64,000 nucleotides of DNA from an uncultured Granulosicoccaceae bacterium (GCA_937922675.1 CALAJN010000005.1:186001-250000), one strand, 5' to 3'. Counted from the stretch's first letter, positions 45,614 to 56,246 are shown. Translations and numbers: made by a program. Notes: a model not told the origin generated them from the sequence alone.

Positions 45614-46709
45614 GCCTTTGCCCGGTGCGAGTCCGGGGCTGCGGATTGTTGCCACAGGTCCGCTAGCCAGCATTCAGGATCGAGGACGATTTGGCATGCG
45701 CCGCTTGGGAATCCCCTGGGCGGGAACACTTGCTCCCGCCTGGCAGTCCATCGCCAATGCCCTGGTCTCGAACGCACTTGACGATCCGATCATCGAGTGT
45801 TTCGAAGGCGGGCTTACGCTTGAGGCCATAGGCGAAGCTGCTCAGGTAGCCGTGGTGGGCGACACCACCGTCGAACTCGTTACACCCGGCTCGGAGCCGC
45901 GTCAGTTACCCGGTTGGCAATCACACAGACTGGACCTGGGAGATACACTGACGGTACGCTCAACCGGCGCGACTCGATGCGCCATGGTGAGTATCGCCCG
46001 GATCGAGCTCGCCCATCATCACCACAGCGCATCCACCTATGCGCGCGCGCACCTGGGCGGTCTTGACGGACAATCGCTCAAGGCCGGCGATTGCATACCG
46101 ATAGGCACCATCGGTTTAAAAGCCCACAAAGCCAGTCGCATGACAGGCCTTGGGCTCACATCGGCCGATGCACGAGAGGCCTTGGCCATGATGTGCCCGG
46201 ACAAGAGCGGTTGCCTTCAGCTGTTCGCCATGCCTGGCCCGCAGGACGATGCCTTTGACAACACCGAGCTTGCCTCGCTGTTCGAGAACACCTGGGTCGT
46301 CGGTAGTGAAACCGATCGTATGGGTGTCAGACTGGATGGGCAGACGATTGCTCATCGCGATCCCAACTCGCGCGAAATCGTCTCCGACGCGATACTGCCG
46401 GGTTCAATTCAGATTCCGGGCAACGGGCGACCGATATTGATGCTCGCAGATGCCGGCACAGTCGGAGGCTACCCCAAGATTGCAACCGTGCTCTCCTGTG
46501 ATCTGGGTAGCGTCTCATTGGCACGTCCGGGCACGCCCTTGCGCCTCGTGCGCTGTGACAAATTAGAGGCGATCGAGCGCGTACGCGCAGCCGCATCACA
46601 ACTTGACCGGCTGATCGCTGCGGTGCAACCTGTATTCACAACACCGGATACGCAGCGATTATTGGCGAGCAATCTCATTGGAGGCGTGATAAACGCAACC
46701 GAGGACTGA
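45606..46709 (+). CDS. pxpC: 5-oxoprolinase subunit PxpC
   Basis: PxpC (KipA family) is the partner of PxpB. The 367-residue protein has the family opening LRIVATGPLASIQDRGRFG, then RLGIPWAGTLAP, where many relatives have G-x-D/S-x-x-G, and later DRMGVRLDG, SDAILPGSIQIPGNGRPI and ADAGTVGGYPKIATV. The ATG at 45606 overlaps the pxpB end; the open frame upstream to 45462 lies inside pxpB and is not translated from there. It is followed 46 bp later by pxpA. Confidence 0.94.
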   Translation: MSEPLPGASPGLRIVATGPLASIQDRGRFGMRRLGIPWAGTLAPAWQSIANALVSNALDDPIIECFEGGLTLEAIGEAAQVAVVGDTTVELVTPGSEPRQLPGWQSHRLDLGDTLTVRSTGATRCAMVSIARIELAHHHHSASTYARAHLGGLDGQSLKAGDCIPIGTIGLKAHKASRMTGLGLTSADAREALAMMCPDKSGCLQLFAMPGPQDDAFDNTELASLFENTWVVGSETDRMGVRLDGQTIAHRDPNSREIVSDAILPGSIQIPGNGRPILMLADAGTVGGYPKIATVLSCDLGSVSLARPGTPLRLVRCDKLEAIERVRAAASQLDRLIAAVQPVFTTPDTQRLLASNLIGGVINATED

Positions 46710-46755
46710 CTCGGCACCCAGAGCCAGGACACACCAGGGCAAACCCATTCAGACC

Positions 46756-47523
46756 ATGCAGCTAAACCTCAACGCAGATCTCGGTGAATCTTTTGGTCCA
46801 TGGAACATGGGCAATGACAGCGCGCTGCTCGACATCGTAACCTCGGCCAACGTGGCCTGCGGTTTTCACGCCGGTGACCCTGTCGTGATGAAGACAACGG
46901 TAGAGCGCGCGCTCGCCCGTGATGTGGACATTGGTGCTCACCCGGGATTTCAGGACCTGCAAGGCTTTGGCAGACGGGCGATCACCCTGTCCGATGACGA
47001 ACTGACAGCGTCAGTGCAATATCAGATCGGTGCACTCGATGCGATTGCCCAAGCCAGTGGTGCCTCACTCACACACGTCAAACCCCACGGCGCCATGAAC
47101 AATCTCGCCTGCGAGGATCGCGACATGGCGCAAACGCTGGTAAATGCCATACATCGCTGCAGGCCCGATCTTGTGATACTCGCCCCGGTGTTCTCTGAAC
47201 TGGCGGCGGCCGCTCAAAATGTTGGTGCCGCTCTTGCATTAGAAGTATTCGCAGATCGCACTTACACCGATTCAGGGCACCTGGTGCCGCGCAGCCAGGC
47301 GGGCGCGGTGCACAGCAACAGTGAGGCCTGCGTGGAACACGTGACAACAATGATCGCCAAGGGCGGTGTGCCAACACTCTCTGGCAACCTGCTGCCTACC
47401 CCATTTCACAGCATCTGCGTACACGGTGACAACGCACATGCGGTGGACACCGCTCTGAGCGTGAAAAAAGCCTTGACCGCGGCCGGCCATGAATTGGTAT
47501 CCCTTGCTCGGCTCATCAAATGA
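46756..47523 (+). CDS. pxpA: 5-oxoprolinase subunit PxpA (LamB/YcsF family)
   Basis: PxpA completes the pxpBCA 5-oxoprolinase. The 255-residue protein shows the family signature LNADLGESFGPWNMGND, followed by ANVACGFHAGDP and HPGFQDLQGFGRR, and the HVKPHGAMNNLA and ICVHGDNAHA segments. The start is ATG at 46756. It is the last gene of the operon and is followed after 57 bp by a lipoprotein gene that has its own ribosome-binding site. Confidence 0.96.
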   Translation: MQLNLNADLGESFGPWNMGNDSALLDIVTSANVACGFHAGDPVVMKTTVERALARDVDIGAHPGFQDLQGFGRRAITLSDDELTASVQYQIGALDAIAQASGASLTHVKPHGAMNNLACEDRDMAQTLVNAIHRCRPDLVILAPVFSELAAAAQNVGAALALEVFADRTYTDSGHLVPRSQAGAVHSNSEACVEHVTTMIAKGGVPTLSGNLLPTPFHSICVHGDNAHAVDTALSVKKALTAAGHELVSLARLIK

Positions 47524-47580
47524 CACTGGCAGGTTTTCTGGCGTGAACTATCTTTTGATTCCGATCAGGAGACTTTCACC

Positions 47581-48087
47581 ATGCTGCCAACTCACATGCT
47601 TACAACCGGAGCTGCTCACCGCGTCTCGGGGCGTGCTGTGCTGTTGGCCACGGCCATCGCATTCACTGCTTGCAGTGACGAGCGGGCAACAGCGCCAGAG
47701 ACTGAAGTCATTACTGTGGCGAGCAATACCATCAGTGAAAACCCTCTGACAGCGGTATACGGTGCCACCGAGATCCCTTACCCGGTGTACCCCAACGGCA
47801 ACAAATATCGTGTCGGCGGTGAAAACGGCCTCAAGATCGTGGTGTTCGAGACTGAGGACAGCTTTGACGAAGTCGATGCCTACTACCAGAACCTGTCAGA
47901 GCAGAAAGGCATGCCGCGCCTGGACGCGATGAACGACTACGTGCGCTATAGCAATGATTTCCGTGACGATGACCCCTGGGCCACCTACCGCCCCGGTATC
48001 GTCATCCACCAGTTCAATGATGACGGTGAGCGCGCCGCCGTAGGTGCAACCGAAACCGCTCGCACCAACATCATCATGAGCTTCTGA
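47581..48087 (+). CDS. Putative lipoprotein, unknown function
   Basis: A 168-residue protein with a signal peptide (RAVLLATAIAFTAC) whose lipobox cysteine is near residue 31, so probably lipid-anchored. The mature domain (TEIPYPVYPNGNKYRVGGEN, EDSFDEVDAYYQNLSEQKG) suggests a small alpha/beta fold. It resembles segments seen in other small lipoproteins, but I cannot name a family. AGGAG nine bases before the ATG supports the start. Its TGA abuts the reverse stop of ccmH, forming TGATCA, with no spacing. Confidence 0.7.
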   Translation: MLPTHMLTTGAAHRVSGRAVLLATAIAFTACSDERATAPETEVITVASNTISENPLTAVYGATEIPYPVYPNGNKYRVGGENGLKIVVFETEDSFDEVDAYYQNLSEQKGMPRLDAMNDYVRYSNDFRDDDPWATYRPGIVIHQFNDDGERAAVGATETARTNIIMSF

Positions 48088-48573
48088 TCACGACTTGCGT
48101 AGCAGCTCCCGAGCTGCGGCCAGCGTATCTGGAGACTGTTCTGTCATCGTGCCTTGTGTGCCACCCGCACTGCGGCGCGCCATACGCACGCCTACAGCAA
48201 GGCCCACGAGCAGCAACACCGCAGGAGTCAGCCACAGCACGAGGGTGTTCAAGCTGAACCTCGGCCGGTAGCGCACAAATTCACCGTAGCGCGCGACCAG
48301 ATAGGTGTCGATCGATTGGTCATCCGCGCCGGCGAGTATCTGCTGGCGAATTTCGCGCCGCAGATCGCCAGCCAGAGCAGCGTTGGAACCTGCAAGGTTT
48401 TGATTCTGGCACTTGAGGCAACGATATTCCTCGAGCATCCGCTCATAGCGCGCACGCTGCAGGTCAGTCTCGAACGAGACCATGGGCTCTGCTGCGTGCA
48501 GCGATGCAAGGCTTGCCAGTGACATCAGGACAACAGACAAGCGCACGGCGACGCGAACGAGGTTCTGGCTCAT
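48088..48573 (-). CDS. ccmH: Cytochrome c maturation thiol reductase CcmH
   Basis: CcmH keeps the apocytochrome haem-binding cysteines reduced for haem attachment. The 161-residue protein has a signal (VVLMSLASLASLHA), the redox motif YRCLKCQNQNLAGS (a CxxC-containing variant of LRCPxC), and a C-terminal membrane segment (LNTLVLWLTPAVLLLVGLAV). The tail TEQSPDTLAAARELLRKS is short. No CcmI-like TPR extension or separate ccmI follows. It overlaps ccmG by 4 bp. Confidence 0.94.
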   Translation of the reverse strand: MSQNLVRVAVRLSVVLMSLASLASLHAAEPMVSFETDLQRARYERMLEEYRCLKCQNQNLAGSNAALAGDLRREIRQQILAGADDQSIDTYLVARYGEFVRYRPRFSLNTLVLWLTPAVLLLVGLAVGVRMARRSAGGTQGTMTEQSPDTLAAARELLRKS

Positions 48574-49118
48574 GATGGCGACTCCATAACGGTTCTGACG
48601 GCAGGCAGGAATTTCTCCTGCATGCTCTGGGCATCCAGAGGGCCGACATGCTTGTATCGGACGCGCCCGGCTGCATCGATCAGGAAGGTCTCGGGAACCC
48701 CGTACACGCCAAAGTCCAGTCCGACATCACCATCTGTATCACTGATGACGGTATCAAAGGGATCACCATGGCGCACCAGCCACGCTGACGCATCCGAGGG
48801 GTCATCCTTGTAATTCAAGCCAATCACGGGGATAGCGTCGTGAGTGGCTGCGAACTCGACCAAAAACGGATGCTCGGCGATACAGGGACCACACCAACTC
48901 GCCCAGACGTTGAGCACCCAGATCTGACCTTCCATGGTGGCGCTATCAAACCGCTCACCGCCTTGAGCAGCATCTGCCTCAAGCCGCGCCGCCTCGAAGA
49001 CAGGCGCCGGCTTGTTGATCAAGGGAGATGGGATCTCCGAGGGATCGCGTGATAGACCAACAAACAGAAAGGCCCCGAGAATCAGAAAAACCGCAAGCGG
49101 CAATAGCCGTGTTGCCAT
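48570..49118 (-). CDS. ccmG: Thiol:disulfide interchange protein CcmG (DsbE)
   Basis: CcmG is a membrane-anchored thioredoxin that reduces CcmH and apocytochromes. From the ATG at 49118 it has 182 residues: an anchor (LLPLAVFLILGAFLFVGL), the family-typical LINKPAPVFE, the active site WASWCGPCIAEHP and the YGVPETFLID cis-proline loop. An in-frame extension to 49289 overlaps ccmF and adds non-family sequence, so it is not used. Confidence 0.96.
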   Translation of the reverse strand: MATRLLPLAVFLILGAFLFVGLSRDPSEIPSPLINKPAPVFEAARLEADAAQGGERFDSATMEGQIWVLNVWASWCGPCIAEHPFLVEFAATHDAIPVIGLNYKDDPSDASAWLVRHGDPFDTVISDTDGDVGLDFGVYGVPETFLIDAAGRVRYKHVGPLDAQSMQEKFLPAVRTVMESPS

Positions 49119-49134
49119 ATCGTGAACCGCCGCG

Positions 49135-51225
49135 TTATCCAGCGCCGCGGGCAACAGCCGGTGACTCGGGGTCACCACCTGCTGGCGCTGCCAGACGTCC
49201 ACCGGAGTGCCCGCCCGCAGGGTCAGCGGCACCGGCTTCGGTCGCGGCCTGGGTTTCTCGACGAACAGCCGGTCGGTAGCGCCGGTCAAGTGCTGCCACG
49301 ATGCCGCCGAGCGTCATGAACAGTGTACCGAGCCATATCCAGCGAATGAGTGGCTTGACCTGCAAACGCACACTCCAGGCGGCACCGCCATCGAGCGGCT
49401 CACCCAAGGCAATGAACAGATCGCGTGCCAGGGTGCCGTCGATACCCGCTTCTGTCATGGTCTCCCGGCGTACGTCGTAGAAACGTTTCTCGGCGTGGAT
49501 TGTGCCGACGCGCCCGCGCGTCTCTCCCTCGGCATCGAGTTTGCGGAAGTCAAACGTGCCGGTGACGGCGCTGAAGTTGGGGCCGCGACGTTCGGCGACA
49601 TCGGCAAACGTGAACTCGTAACCCCCGATGACGTGGGTATCACCGGGCGCCATACGCACGGTGGTCTCCTCGGCGTGAATAGAAACCAGAGCCACCCCCA
49701 GAGTGAACACGCCCAGACCAAAGTGTGCCAGGGTCATACCCCAGAAAGCGCCTGAGGCCTGCATTGCCGCAGCAAGTTTGTTGTGTCGCTTGTTGCGCAC
49801 GCGGTGATAGAGCCCATGCAGGACGCTGGCAAACAACCAGAGCGTCAGGCCCAGAGAAGCAACCGCTTTGATCTCCAGGGTGTCGCCCTGTTGCCGGAGG
49901 AACAGGGCGATGGCACACGCCACGACCAATGAGCCGACCGCCATACCGATATAGAGGTTTTTACGCGAGCCAAGTTCGTCGCGACGCCAATTGAGTGTGG
50001 CGCCTATACCCACGACCGCAACCACTGGCAACATCAGCGGCACAAACACGGCATTGAAGTACGGCCCTCCAACGGACATCTTGCCAACACCGAGTGCATC
50101 GATGAACAGGGGATACAAGGTGCCCAACAACACCGCCGCACAGGCCACCGTCATCAGCACGTTGTTCAACAGGATGCCGGACTCACGTGACACAAGATTC
50201 CAGGTAGCGTCTGACTTGAGCGTATGCGCGCGAAAGGCGTAGAGCGTCAGGGAGCCCCCGACCACCACGGCCAGGAACAGCAGAATGTAAAGCCCTCGTG
50301 TGGGGTCAGCGGCAAAGGAATGTACCGAGGTCAGTACGCCTGAGCGCACCAGAAACGTACCCAACAGCGACAATGAGAACGCCAGTACTGCAAGCAACAC
50401 GGTCCATGCCTTGAACACACCGCGCTTCTCGCTCGCCGCAAGCGAGTGAATCAGAGCCGTCCCCACCAACCATGGCATGAAGGAGGCATTTTCAACCGGG
50501 TCCCAGAACCACCAGCCACCCCAGCCCAACTCGTAGTAGGCCCAGAAACTGCCAAGCGATATGCCAAAGGTCAAAAAGGCCCATGCCACGTTTGTCCATG
50601 GACGCATGAAGCGCAGGGTGGCAGAGTCCAGTCGCCCGCCGGCAAGCGCTGCAACAGCGAATGCAAAGGCGACCGCAAACCCGACGTAGCCCATGTAGAG
50701 CATCGGTGGGTGGATGGCCATACCAGGGTCTTGCAGGAGCGGGTTTAGCGAAGCTCCGTCCAGGGGCACATTGGCCAGGCGCTCAAAGGGATTACTGGTG
50801 AGTAGGACAAAGAGCAGAAATCCGATACTGATACCGCCGAGAATACCCAGCACGCGAGACAACAGCACCGTTGGAATACGTCCGCCGAACAAGGCAACAG
50901 CGGAGGTCCAGACGGTATGGATAAAGCACCAGAACAGTATCGAGCCCTCGTGGCCACCCCAGACCCCGCTGATGCGATACATCAGCGGCAGGCTGGTGTT
51001 GGACGTGTTGGCCACGTACATGACGCTGAAGTCATTGCTCACAAATGCCCAGGTCAGACAGGCATAGGACAAGCCCACAAAGAACAGATGCAAGTGGGCG
51101 GCAGGCCTTGCCAGACGCATCCAGCCCGCTTGTCCGACGACGCTTCCGGCTATCGGCACCGAGGCCAGTACCACAGCCATTAGCAGACCCAGAATCAGGG
51201 CGAAGTGTCCGAGTTCAGGCAGCAT
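49135..51225 (-). CDS. ccmF: Haem lyase subunit CcmF
   Basis: CcmF with CcmH forms the haem lyase that joins haem to apocytochrome c. The 696-residue, many-helix protein has the tryptophan-rich WWD motif (ELGWGGWWFWDPVENASF), conserved histidines in the neighbouring membrane segments (LLQDPGMAIHPPMLYMGYVG), and the large C-terminal periplasmic part with RRETMTEAGIDGTLARDLFI. The start is ATG at 51225 and ccmG follows 16 bp after the stop. Confidence 0.97.
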   Translation of the reverse strand: MLPELGHFALILGLLMAVVLASVPIAGSVVGQAGWMRLARPAAHLHLFFVGLSYACLTWAFVSNDFSVMYVANTSNTSLPLMYRISGVWGGHEGSILFWCFIHTVWTSAVALFGGRIPTVLLSRVLGILGGISIGFLLFVLLTSNPFERLANVPLDGASLNPLLQDPGMAIHPPMLYMGYVGFAVAFAFAVAALAGGRLDSATLRFMRPWTNVAWAFLTFGISLGSFWAYYELGWGGWWFWDPVENASFMPWLVGTALIHSLAASEKRGVFKAWTVLLAVLAFSLSLLGTFLVRSGVLTSVHSFAADPTRGLYILLFLAVVVGGSLTLYAFRAHTLKSDATWNLVSRESGILLNNVLMTVACAAVLLGTLYPLFIDALGVGKMSVGGPYFNAVFVPLMLPVVAVVGIGATLNWRRDELGSRKNLYIGMAVGSLVVACAIALFLRQQGDTLEIKAVASLGLTLWLFASVLHGLYHRVRNKRHNKLAAAMQASGAFWGMTLAHFGLGVFTLGVALVSIHAEETTVRMAPGDTHVIGGYEFTFADVAERRGPNFSAVTGTFDFRKLDAEGETRGRVGTIHAEKRFYDVRRETMTEAGIDGTLARDLFIALGEPLDGGAAWSVRLQVKPLIRWIWLGTLFMTLGGIVAALDRRYRPAVRRETQAATEAGAADPAGGHSGGRLAAPAGGDPESPAVARGAG

Positions 51226-51277
51226 GAGTGATGGCGGAACCTCGTGTTAGGGACGACAAAGACACGTGCAGTTGATA

Positions 51278-51754
51278 TCAGGGGTCAACCTGCACCGCGC
51301 GCTCAAAGCCTGCCTCGGTGCCCGGCATCCTGCCTGCTTTCTCCAGCGCGTCTGCAACCTCGGGGGGCATGTAATTCTCATCGTGCTTGGCAAGCACTTC
51401 GGTGGCTACAAAGGTGCCCGTCGCGTCAAGCGCACCCATGGCAACAATGCCCTGCCCCTCGCGGAACAGATCCGGGAGAATCCCTTCAAAGCTCACCGTT
51501 ACCGTCTCGGCATGGTCTGTCACATCGAAGGCCACAGCGAGACTGTCACCATCGCGCCGCACGCTATCGTCCACGACCATACCGCCAACGCGAAACGCAC
51601 GCCCTTCTTCGACCACCCCGGCAGCGACATCCGACGGCGAGTGAAAAAGCATCAGGTTCTGGCGAAACGCGCTCACCCCGAAAGCAACAGCTGCAGATAC
51701 TCCCAACAGCATCAAGGAGACCAGCATCAGTCGTTGGCGTCGTCTGGGTGTCAT
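51278..51754 (-). CDS. ccmE: Haem chaperone CcmE
   Basis: CcmE carries haem covalently from CcmABCD to CcmF. The 158-residue protein has an N-terminal anchor (LMLVSLMLLGVSAAVAFGVS), the OB-fold core FRVGGMVVDDSVRRDGDSLA, and the haem-binding histidine in AKHDENYMPPEV. The ATG at 51754 overlaps the ccmD stop (TGATG), which defines the start. The longer open frame to 52045 runs through ccmD and is rejected. Confidence 0.96.
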   Translation of the reverse strand: MTPRRRQRLMLVSLMLLGVSAAVAFGVSAFRQNLMLFHSPSDVAAGVVEEGRAFRVGGMVVDDSVRRDGDSLAVAFDVTDHAETVTVSFEGILPDLFREGQGIVAMGALDATGTFVATEVLAKHDENYMPPEVADALEKAGRMPGTEAGFERAVQVDP

Positions 51755-51927
51755 CAGCGGCTGCGCTCCGTCCGGCGCGCCCTCACAAAGATGCGCTGGC
51801 GAGCTGCATTCAACTCGTATCGTGACCACAGGACAATACCGCCGATCAAGACAAACGCGGCAGCGTATGAGGCCCACACGTAGAACGCATAGCCGCCCAT
51901 GGCGAGAAATTCGGTCAGTGCGTTCAT
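51754..51927 (-). CDS. ccmD: Haem exporter small subunit CcmD
   Basis: A 57-residue gene, just too short to be seen as a long open frame, in the place expected for ccmD. It reads MNALTEFLAMGGYAFYVWAS then YAAAFVLIGG, with one transmembrane helix (about residues 15-34) and a basic cytosolic tail (RQRIFVRARRTERSR). GGYAFYVW is the family signature. CcmD helps release holo-CcmE from CcmABC. It overlaps ccmC by 4 bp (ATGA) and ccmE by 3 bp. Confidence 0.94.
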   Translation of the reverse strand: MNALTEFLAMGGYAFYVWASYAAAFVLIGGIVLWSRYELNAARQRIFVRARRTERSR

Positions 51928-52757
51928 GCGCTTGGCTCGGGCTTTTCTGGCACCACAGTTGATGATGCACCCGGCGTGTTATCGCCCGGTGGTGTATTGC
52001 TTTGAGCGATAGCAAGCTCACGCACCCAGCGCGCACGTGACTCACGCTGCAACAAACCGGTCCTCAGTCGTACCGTCAGGTTGTGGAAGAACAGCAGCTG
52101 TGCACCGAGCGCCATCAGCAGCAAGGGACGCAACATGCTGATGTGCATGGCCGGCTTGTCAAAGCGGGTGATGGTGGAGGGTTGATGCAAGGTGTTCCAC
52201 CATTCGACTGAAAAGTGAATGATGGGTATGTTGATTACTCCAACCACAGCAAGTATCGCTGCACCGCGCGCCGCCGTAGTCGATGGCGCGCTGCTCTCTC
52301 CGGGTGCTGCCAGCGCACCGCGCAAAGCCATGTAACCGAGGTAGAGGAACAACAACAGAAGCTCGGATGTCAAGCGTGCATCCCAGACCCACCAGGTGCC
52401 CCACATGGGTTTGCCCCAGAACGAGCCTGTGATCAAGGCCACAGCAGTGAACGCAGCTCCGATCGGCGCTACGGCTGCCGCAACCGCGTCGGCCACCTTC
52501 AGTCGCCAGATCAGAAAGATGGCACTGGAGACCGCCATGACGACATAGGCAAACATCGACATCCAGGCAGCCGGCACATGGATGTAGATGATTCGGTAGC
52601 TCTCGCCCTGCTCATAGTCAGGCGGTGCGACTACCAGACCCAGGTAGAGCCCGATGATGATGCACAGGGCTGCGCTGACACCAAACCAGGGTGCCAGTAC
52701 GCCACTCAGTCTGTAGACGTTGGGCGCTGAGCCGAAGCGATGTATCCACGTGAACAC
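51924..52757 (-). CDS. ccmC: Haem handling protein CcmC
   Basis: CcmC presents haem to CcmE. The protein has 277 residues including a GTG start at 52757 (FTWIHRFGSAPNVYRL). Six membrane helices flank the WWD motif WGTWWVWDARLTSELLLL, with conserved histidines in YRIIYIHVPAAWMSM and IPIIHFSVEWWNTLHQP. The C-terminal tail, rich in Ser/Pro, is longer than usual. It ends in a 4-bp overlap with ccmD, and a 122-bp gap separates it from ccmB upstream. Confidence 0.96.
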   Translation of the reverse strand: MFTWIHRFGSAPNVYRLSGVLAPWFGVSAALCIIIGLYLGLVVAPPDYEQGESYRIIYIHVPAAWMSMFAYVVMAVSSAIFLIWRLKVADAVAAAVAPIGAAFTAVALITGSFWGKPMWGTWWVWDARLTSELLLLFLYLGYMALRGALAAPGESSAPSTTAARGAAILAVVGVINIPIIHFSVEWWNTLHQPSTITRFDKPAMHISMLRPLLLMALGAQLLFFHNLTVRLRTGLLQRESRARWVRELAIAQSNTPPGDNTPGASSTVVPEKPEPSA

Positions 52758-52879
52758 GTTTGAGGCGAAATCAGCAAGATGCAGGTTTTGGAGCCTTCTA
52801 TTCTAGAGGCTTACGCGAGTTGCGGCGAGGCGGACCGGGATCAACTTCACATCGTGAATCGGGGGGGTAACTCTGGCGG

Positions 52880-53590
52880 TCAGCTCTGCTCCGACGAGGC
52901 AACACCCACGCGCAGTGCGGCAGCTGTTGCCAGGGGAGCCAGACTCAGAGCCATCATCAACATCGCAAGCAGCAGTGACAAACCTGCGCCAGTCTCATAC
53001 CCGCCGGCGGCAGCACTGACAGATCCGGCACCAAAAATGAGCACCGGCACGATCAGCGGTAACACCAACAGAGACAACAGCACGCCACTGCGGTTCAATC
53101 CCACTGTGAGTGCGGCACCGATTGCACCAATCAGGCTCAGGGTAAGCGTTCCGGGCAGCAGTGCAAGCCCCAGGGTTCCCAGAGCGTGTACTGGTAGCCC
53201 GAGCATCAAGCCCAGCAATGGCGACAGCAACAACAGCGGCAGACCCGACAACATCCAGTGCGCGATGACCTTTGCCAGCACCACGACCGACAGCGGCGTG
53301 CGTCCCAACACGAATTGGTCCAACACGCCATCTGCCCTGTCCTGCTCGAACAAGGAATCAAGAGACAGCAGCATCGAAAGCAGCGCCGACACCCACAGCA
53401 CCCCGGGTGCTATGGCCGCCAGCTGCGCAGGCTCCGGGCCGATACCAAGCGGGAACAGCGATACGACGATCACGAAGAACATCAGGGGATTGAGCCATTG
53501 ACCTGCTGAACGGGCACCAATCAGCAGATCCCGACGCAACACCGAGCCAAACCCTTTGAGCAAGCCACTGGAGGGAGCGTCGATGCTCAC
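52880..53590 (-). CDS. ccmB: ABC exporter membrane subunit CcmB
   Basis: CcmB is the permease of the CcmABCD complex. At 236 residues it has six membrane segments; the opening RRDLLIGARSAGQWLNPLMF and FFVIVVSLFPLGIGPEP match the family, as does the SLDSLFEQDRADGVLDQ loop. The start is GTG at 53590, overlapping the ccmA stop by 4 bp (GTGA). Confidence 0.95.
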   Translation of the reverse strand: MSIDAPSSGLLKGFGSVLRRDLLIGARSAGQWLNPLMFFVIVVSLFPLGIGPEPAQLAAIAPGVLWVSALLSMLLSLDSLFEQDRADGVLDQFVLGRTPLSVVVLAKVIAHWMLSGLPLLLLSPLLGLMLGLPVHALGTLGLALLPGTLTLSLIGAIGAALTVGLNRSGVLLSLLVLPLIVPVLIFGAGSVSAAAGGYETGAGLSLLLAMLMMALSLAPLATAAALRVGVASSEQS

Positions 53591-54237
53591 TCGGACTGAT
53601 CCGGCGTCTGCAGCACGTGGCTGCGGACCGCGACGCCGGGCAACTCGAGCATCTGGTGCGTAGTGAACACAACGGTGCCACCCCGTGCCGCCTGCTCGCG
53701 GATGCGCTCACCCACCCAGTCAAGGCCTGCCGCATCAAGGGCGGTCAGCGGTTCATCCAATAGCCAGATATCACGCTGTTCGAGCGCCAGTCGAGCCAGC
53801 GCGACGCGACGGCGCTGACCCGCTGACAAGGCCGCAACGGGCAGATCAAGACGATCACCCAGGCCGAGCTCAGTGAGCAGCTCCCGGTGTCGATCAGGGG
53901 CGTGCGCCACTCCAGCGATCACTGCCGCCACCGACAGGTTCTCATCCGGGTGCAAGGCCCCGCCGACGCCCGGTCGATGACCGATGTAGAGCAACGCGTC
54001 TGCGAGCGCTCTGCCGGCGCGCGGCAGGCGCTCACCACGAAACCGGATCTCGCCCTCATCGGGCTCCACAAGGCCGGCAAGCAAGCGCAGCACCGTCGTC
54101 TTGCCACTACCGTTTTCGCCCTCGAGACGCAACACTTCACCCGCTGCCACGTCAAGCGACAGCTGTTCGACAATCACAGCATCGCCGCGCCACAGACTGA
54201 CGTTTTCGCACGCCAATACCGGATCGCGCGGCGTCAC
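53587..54237 (-). CDS. ccmA: ABC exporter ATPase CcmA
   Basis: CcmA is the ATPase of the haem-release complex. Walker A is LEGENGSGKTTVLR, the ABC signature is LSAGQRRRVALAR, and Walker B is IWLLDEPLTALD. The start is taken as GTG at 54237, which forms GTGA with the stop of the DUF1285 gene and gives a 216-residue protein of normal length. An upstream TTG at 54267 would add ten residues with no family support. Confidence 0.95.
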   Translation of the reverse strand: MTPRDPVLACENVSLWRGDAVIVEQLSLDVAAGEVLRLEGENGSGKTTVLRLLAGLVEPDEGEIRFRGERLPRAGRALADALLYIGHRPGVGGALHPDENLSVAAVIAGVAHAPDRHRELLTELGLGDRLDLPVAALSAGQRRRVALARLALEQRDIWLLDEPLTALDAAGLDWVGERIREQAARGGTVVFTTHQMLELPGVAVRSHVLQTPDQSE

Positions 54238-54794
54238 GTGGGAGATCTGTCCAGTGGCATGAAACAACCGGCTGATTCCACACCCAGACGTCCGTCTTGC
54301 TCTTGCACGAGCGCGCCAAGCTCGATGAATACCGAGCGAGTGATCAGAGCGTCAAGACGTCCTCGCACCCGGATATAGGGAGCCGGATCGCTGTCAGGTG
54401 TGGCGTAGCGAACCGTGATCGGGCAATCGGCACTGGCGACAACCACGTCGCCCACGTTGGTGGTGAAGGTCAGGGTCTGCGGAGCTGTCTCTTTCTGGTG
54501 GTCCAGGAGCACGGCATTGAACACCGCATCCTCCACGTCCACGTGAAGCTTTTCATGGGGCATGACCAGCCACGTCGTGCCGTCTTCGTCCTGACTCAGC
54601 ACGGTGGAGAACAACCGCACCATCCGCTCACGTTGGATAAGGCTACCCCGGTAGTACCACGAGCCGTCCCGAGCGATGAACATGTGACTGTCACCGGTGC
54701 GTTGCGGGTCCCACTGTTCAATCGGCGGCAATCCTCTTGATGAGATAAGCCCCGCGAGTGCATCCAGGCCTGCATACCGCACATGCTGACTCAT
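54234..54794 (-). CDS. DUF1285 family protein
   Basis: A 186-residue soluble protein of the DUF1285 family, whose role is not established. It shows the family start GLPPIEQWDPQRTGDSHMFI, ARDGSWYYRGSLIQRERMVR and LFSTVLSQDEDGTTWLV, then EKLHVDVEDAVFNAVLL. There is no signal peptide. The ATG at 54794 is preferred over a GTG at 54809. Its TGA overlaps the ccmA start by 4 bp, so it is translationally coupled to the ccm operon. It is 30 bp downstream of serS, so all may be one transcript. Confidence 0.88.
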   Translation of the reverse strand: MSQHVRYAGLDALAGLISSRGLPPIEQWDPQRTGDSHMFIARDGSWYYRGSLIQRERMVRLFSTVLSQDEDGTTWLVMPHEKLHVDVEDAVFNAVLLDHQKETAPQTLTFTTNVGDVVVASADCPITVRYATPDSDPAPYIRVRGRLDALITRSVFIELGALVQEQDGRLGVESAGCFMPLDRSPT

Positions 54795-54824
54795 CGGTGA
54801 TCTATGCACAGGTGTATCAGACGC

Positions 54825-56246
<1,422 letters not shown>

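Noticed and set aside
51278-52045. 255-residue reading of ccmE
   Set aside because: The N-terminal 97 residues are ccmD read in another frame; the ATG at 51754 fits the family and the TGATG overlap.
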